From the IMG/VR virus record IMGVR_UViG_3300006802_000738, positions 1-20,941 of that record: DNA of 20,941 nt; one strand, given 5' to 3'. The position numbers and the translations under genes are program-made. Position 1 is the stretch's first letter. Each line of letters begins with the position of its first letter. This document shows positions 19,148 through 20,941 of this stretch, piece after piece. Below the pieces are notes generated by a model. It ran no database searches. It was not told the DNA's origin and was given only the letters and a program-made list of their open reading frames with translations. Origin of the DNA: a virus.

Positions 19148-20941
19148 ATGTCGGATACATTCGGCGTTCGGCAACGATTCACCGAGATCATCGAAGCTTC
19201 TCGGGATCAGGACCGTTCGCGGCAGTCCGCCACGATGGTTGTTCTTGGGCATCTTCAGCAGATGGTTCTGCTGATGATCAAGAAGGGTCTGTTTTTTTAT
19301 TGTGAGCAAGATACGTACAGGGCGCGCACCAAGTTTATTCAAGATCTCCTAGACCTTAACAAACTGGACATTCGCTTCCCGGCGATCATCCGCAACTTCC
19401 TTATCGACGGTTGTGGTCTGTTTTACTTTCGACCTGACCCGAAGCTTAAGTACCAGATCTACTTCTTTAACAAAGATCAGTATCGGGTCTACCACGATGT
19501 AAACGGAAACATCGAAGAAGTCATCATCATCTACAGCTATAAGATTCGTAACAGCAACCTAGGTTTGCCGTCGGATACTTATGGGCTTAACGAGCGTCAC
19601 GTTCGCATCTCTATTACGAACGACACAATCTCTGAGTACGAGGCCAACACTGAGCTGAGTTTTGAGTTGGAGCCCGGTGCTCTGATCTCACCGAAAACCA
19701 GCCGGCCTAACACGATCGGGTTCATTCCCGCCGTGGAGGTTCTGAACAAACCCAACAGCAGCGGGACGGAGGGCGAAGGCGAGTTCGAACCGTTCATGGA
19801 GCAGATCGTTCTCCATGACCAGATGATGCGTAATATCGCCAAGAACATTGAGTTCTTTGGTAATCCCACGCTGATCAGCTCCCGTCCTCGTAGTGATCTG
19901 GTCGAAGCATCGGATGCGGACCGTACCTTCCGCCCGACTATCAGCAGCCAGAGTGGTTTCGGCGGCCGGGATACTCCGTCGACACGCGTGTCGGAGCCCT
20001 TCGGATCGAATTCTTCGATCGGCGGTCTGCGGGTTCCCCGGGTTATCGCCAACGTCGAGCCCAACGACCGCGTGGGTTATATGACGCCAGACCCCGTTAA
20101 CGGGGACATGAACCGTTACGCTTTGTTGCTTCGCGAAGAAATTCGCACGGCTCTCGGTGGCGTCGACGAAATCTCTATCTCAGCTGGCGCAACCGCTACG
20201 GAGATCAAAGGTCTGATGGGCCGCGCGCAGGCTACGGCTCTGCGTAAGAACAAGAGCTTCTTGACCTACGGTTTCTGTAAATTGCTGGAGATGATTATTT
20301 ATCATCAAGAGCAAATCTTCCGCGAGAGCTTCATCTCTGTTGCCGAGCTGAAAGCGCCCAAGGAGCCTAAGGAGCCGACCGAAGAGTCGATTGAAAAGTA
20401 TCAAGTCGCCACGAAGCGGTTTGAGGTGAAGGTCGATCAGGCGATCAAGGCTGCTCTAGACGAAAACAAAGTTCCGCCGGGTGTCTTTGGGCTTCCGCCG
20501 GATGGTGATCGTCAAGTTTCTTATCGCTTCCAGGGCGATGTTTACGAAGACACGGCGTACGACTTAAACCAAAAGTCCATCGTTGTGCGTAACTTGCAGG
20601 AACTCGGCGTGGATAGCGTCGAGGCCATTAAGTATCTTTTCCCTGATAAAACGGATTCTGAACGAGCGGAAATGTTGAAGGGATTTCCCTTCCGCATGAT
20701 CCAGCAAACACAAAGCGCATTTCAGCAATTTTTAGTATTATTAAGTCAGATGTTGCAGACGCCGCATCCTCTTGCGCCGAACCAGCCTTTAGCGGCTGAT
20801 CCTCGGCTAAACCTTACGCCCCTGTTCTACAGGACGTTTGACCACCTTGCGCAAGAACTGACTTACTCGGGCAGCTATGAGCCAGCAGATCCCAGCTTCG
20901 ATCCCGAGCCCGGTATCCCCGGCGGTAGCAGCCCCGCAGGC
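19148..20941 (+). CDS. Portal protein, 3' end beyond window
   Basis: The frame is open from the ATG at 19148 to the right edge (598 residues, incomplete). It follows an AAAGG ribosome-binding site. The conserved portal-like stretch begins around residue 334 (GGVDEISISAGATATEIKGL, then MGRAQATALRKNKSFLTYGF), a long helix-rich region as in the stem and wing of portal proteins. The N-terminal half has strand-rich segments with KYQIYFFNKDQYRVYHDVNG. The portal forms the dodecameric ring at one prohead vertex through which TerL pumps DNA. Length and helix pattern fit; the family call rests on recall of such motifs and on its closeness to terL. The C-terminal part is Pro/Asp-rich. Confidence 0.72.
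   Translation, partial: MSDTFGVRQRFTEIIEASRDQDRSRQSATMVVLGHLQQMVLLMIKKGLFFYCEQDTYRARTKFIQDLLDLNKLDIRFPAIIRNFLIDGCGLFYFRPDPKLKYQIYFFNKDQYRVYHDVNGNIEEVIIIYSYKIRNSNLGLPSDTYGLNERHVRISITNDTISEYEANTELSFELEPGALISPKTSRPNTIGFIPAVEVLNKPNSSGTEGEGEFEPFMEQIVLHDQMMRNIAKNIEFFGNPTLISSRPRSDLVEASDADRTFRPTISSQSGFGGRDTPSTRVSEPFGSNSSIGGLRVPRVIANVEPNDRVGYMTPDPVNGDMNRYALLLREEIRTALGGVDEISISAGATATEIKGLMGRAQATALRKNKSFLTYGFCKLLEMIIYHQEQIFRESFISVAELKAPKEPKEPTEESIEKYQVATKRFEVKVDQAIKAALDENKVPPGVFGLPPDGDRQVSYRFQGDVYEDTAYDLNQKSIVVRNLQELGVDSVEAIKYLFPDKTDSERAEMLKGFPFRMIQQTQSAFQQFLVLLSQMLQTPHPLAPNQPLAADPRLNLTPLFYRTFDHLAQELTYSGSYEPADPSFDPEPGIPGGSSPAG

Noticed and set aside
1-20941. CRISPR array, insertion sequence, integrase or restriction genes
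   Set aside because: No regularly spaced repeats, no terminal repeats around a transposase and no integrase- or nuclease-type gene were seen apart from the terminase nuclease domain.

Overview
This window looks like part of the genome of a tailed dsDNA bacteriophage (Caudoviricetes). It carries a large terminase (14425-15948), an open-ended portal-like gene at the right edge (19148-20941), a dCMP deaminase, a DUF3310 protein, two clear tRNA genes, and tightly packed genes with 1- to 4-base overlaps. A cyanobacterial or other aquatic host is my inference from the mix of families (DUF3310, dCMP deaminase, many glycan genes among virion genes). Nothing in the sequence proves it.

Layout. 1-876: gene-free leader region with hairpins, a 17-bp dyad and a perfect TATAAT box. 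877-2440: three unrecognised + strand genes, the last a 302-aa Pro/Ala-rich protein. 2441-2616: structured RNA-like interval ending in a tRNA-like fold. 2617-4142 (-): a coupled pair, SAM methyltransferase then exostosin-like glycosyltransferase. 4173-5688 (+): small membrane protein with its own promoter and terminator, zinc-ribbon protein, tRNA-CAT, tRNA-Leu(TAA) and three tiny genes. 5714-6166: dCMP deaminase. 6151-8196: FkbM methyltransferase (-), a second methyltransferase and a GT2-like glycosyltransferase (+), around a 50-bp divergent promoter region holding a 15-bp palindrome. 8235-12119 (+): XRE-type regulator followed by six end-to-end genes, several Ala/Gln-rich and coiled-coil, probably virion or DNA-ejection proteins. 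12116-14370 (-): a coupled pair, GT4 glycosyltransferase then beta-propeller carbohydrate enzyme. 14425-20941 (+): large terminase, a GT-A-like protein, DUF3310, a run of tiny genes, a GT17 glycosyltransferase, and the portal.

How it fits together. The + strand backbone encodes packaging and virion genes. Five blocks of glycan genes are placed between them: five glycosyltransferases or likely glycosyltransferases, three methyltransferases and one five-bladed-propeller-type enzyme. Together they could assemble and cap a methylated oligosaccharide on the virion or the host surface. This dispersed set is the most interesting system-level feature. A second is a probable split of a DUF5872-type protein into two small genes (17199-17426 and 17679-17906) with an unrelated gene between them.
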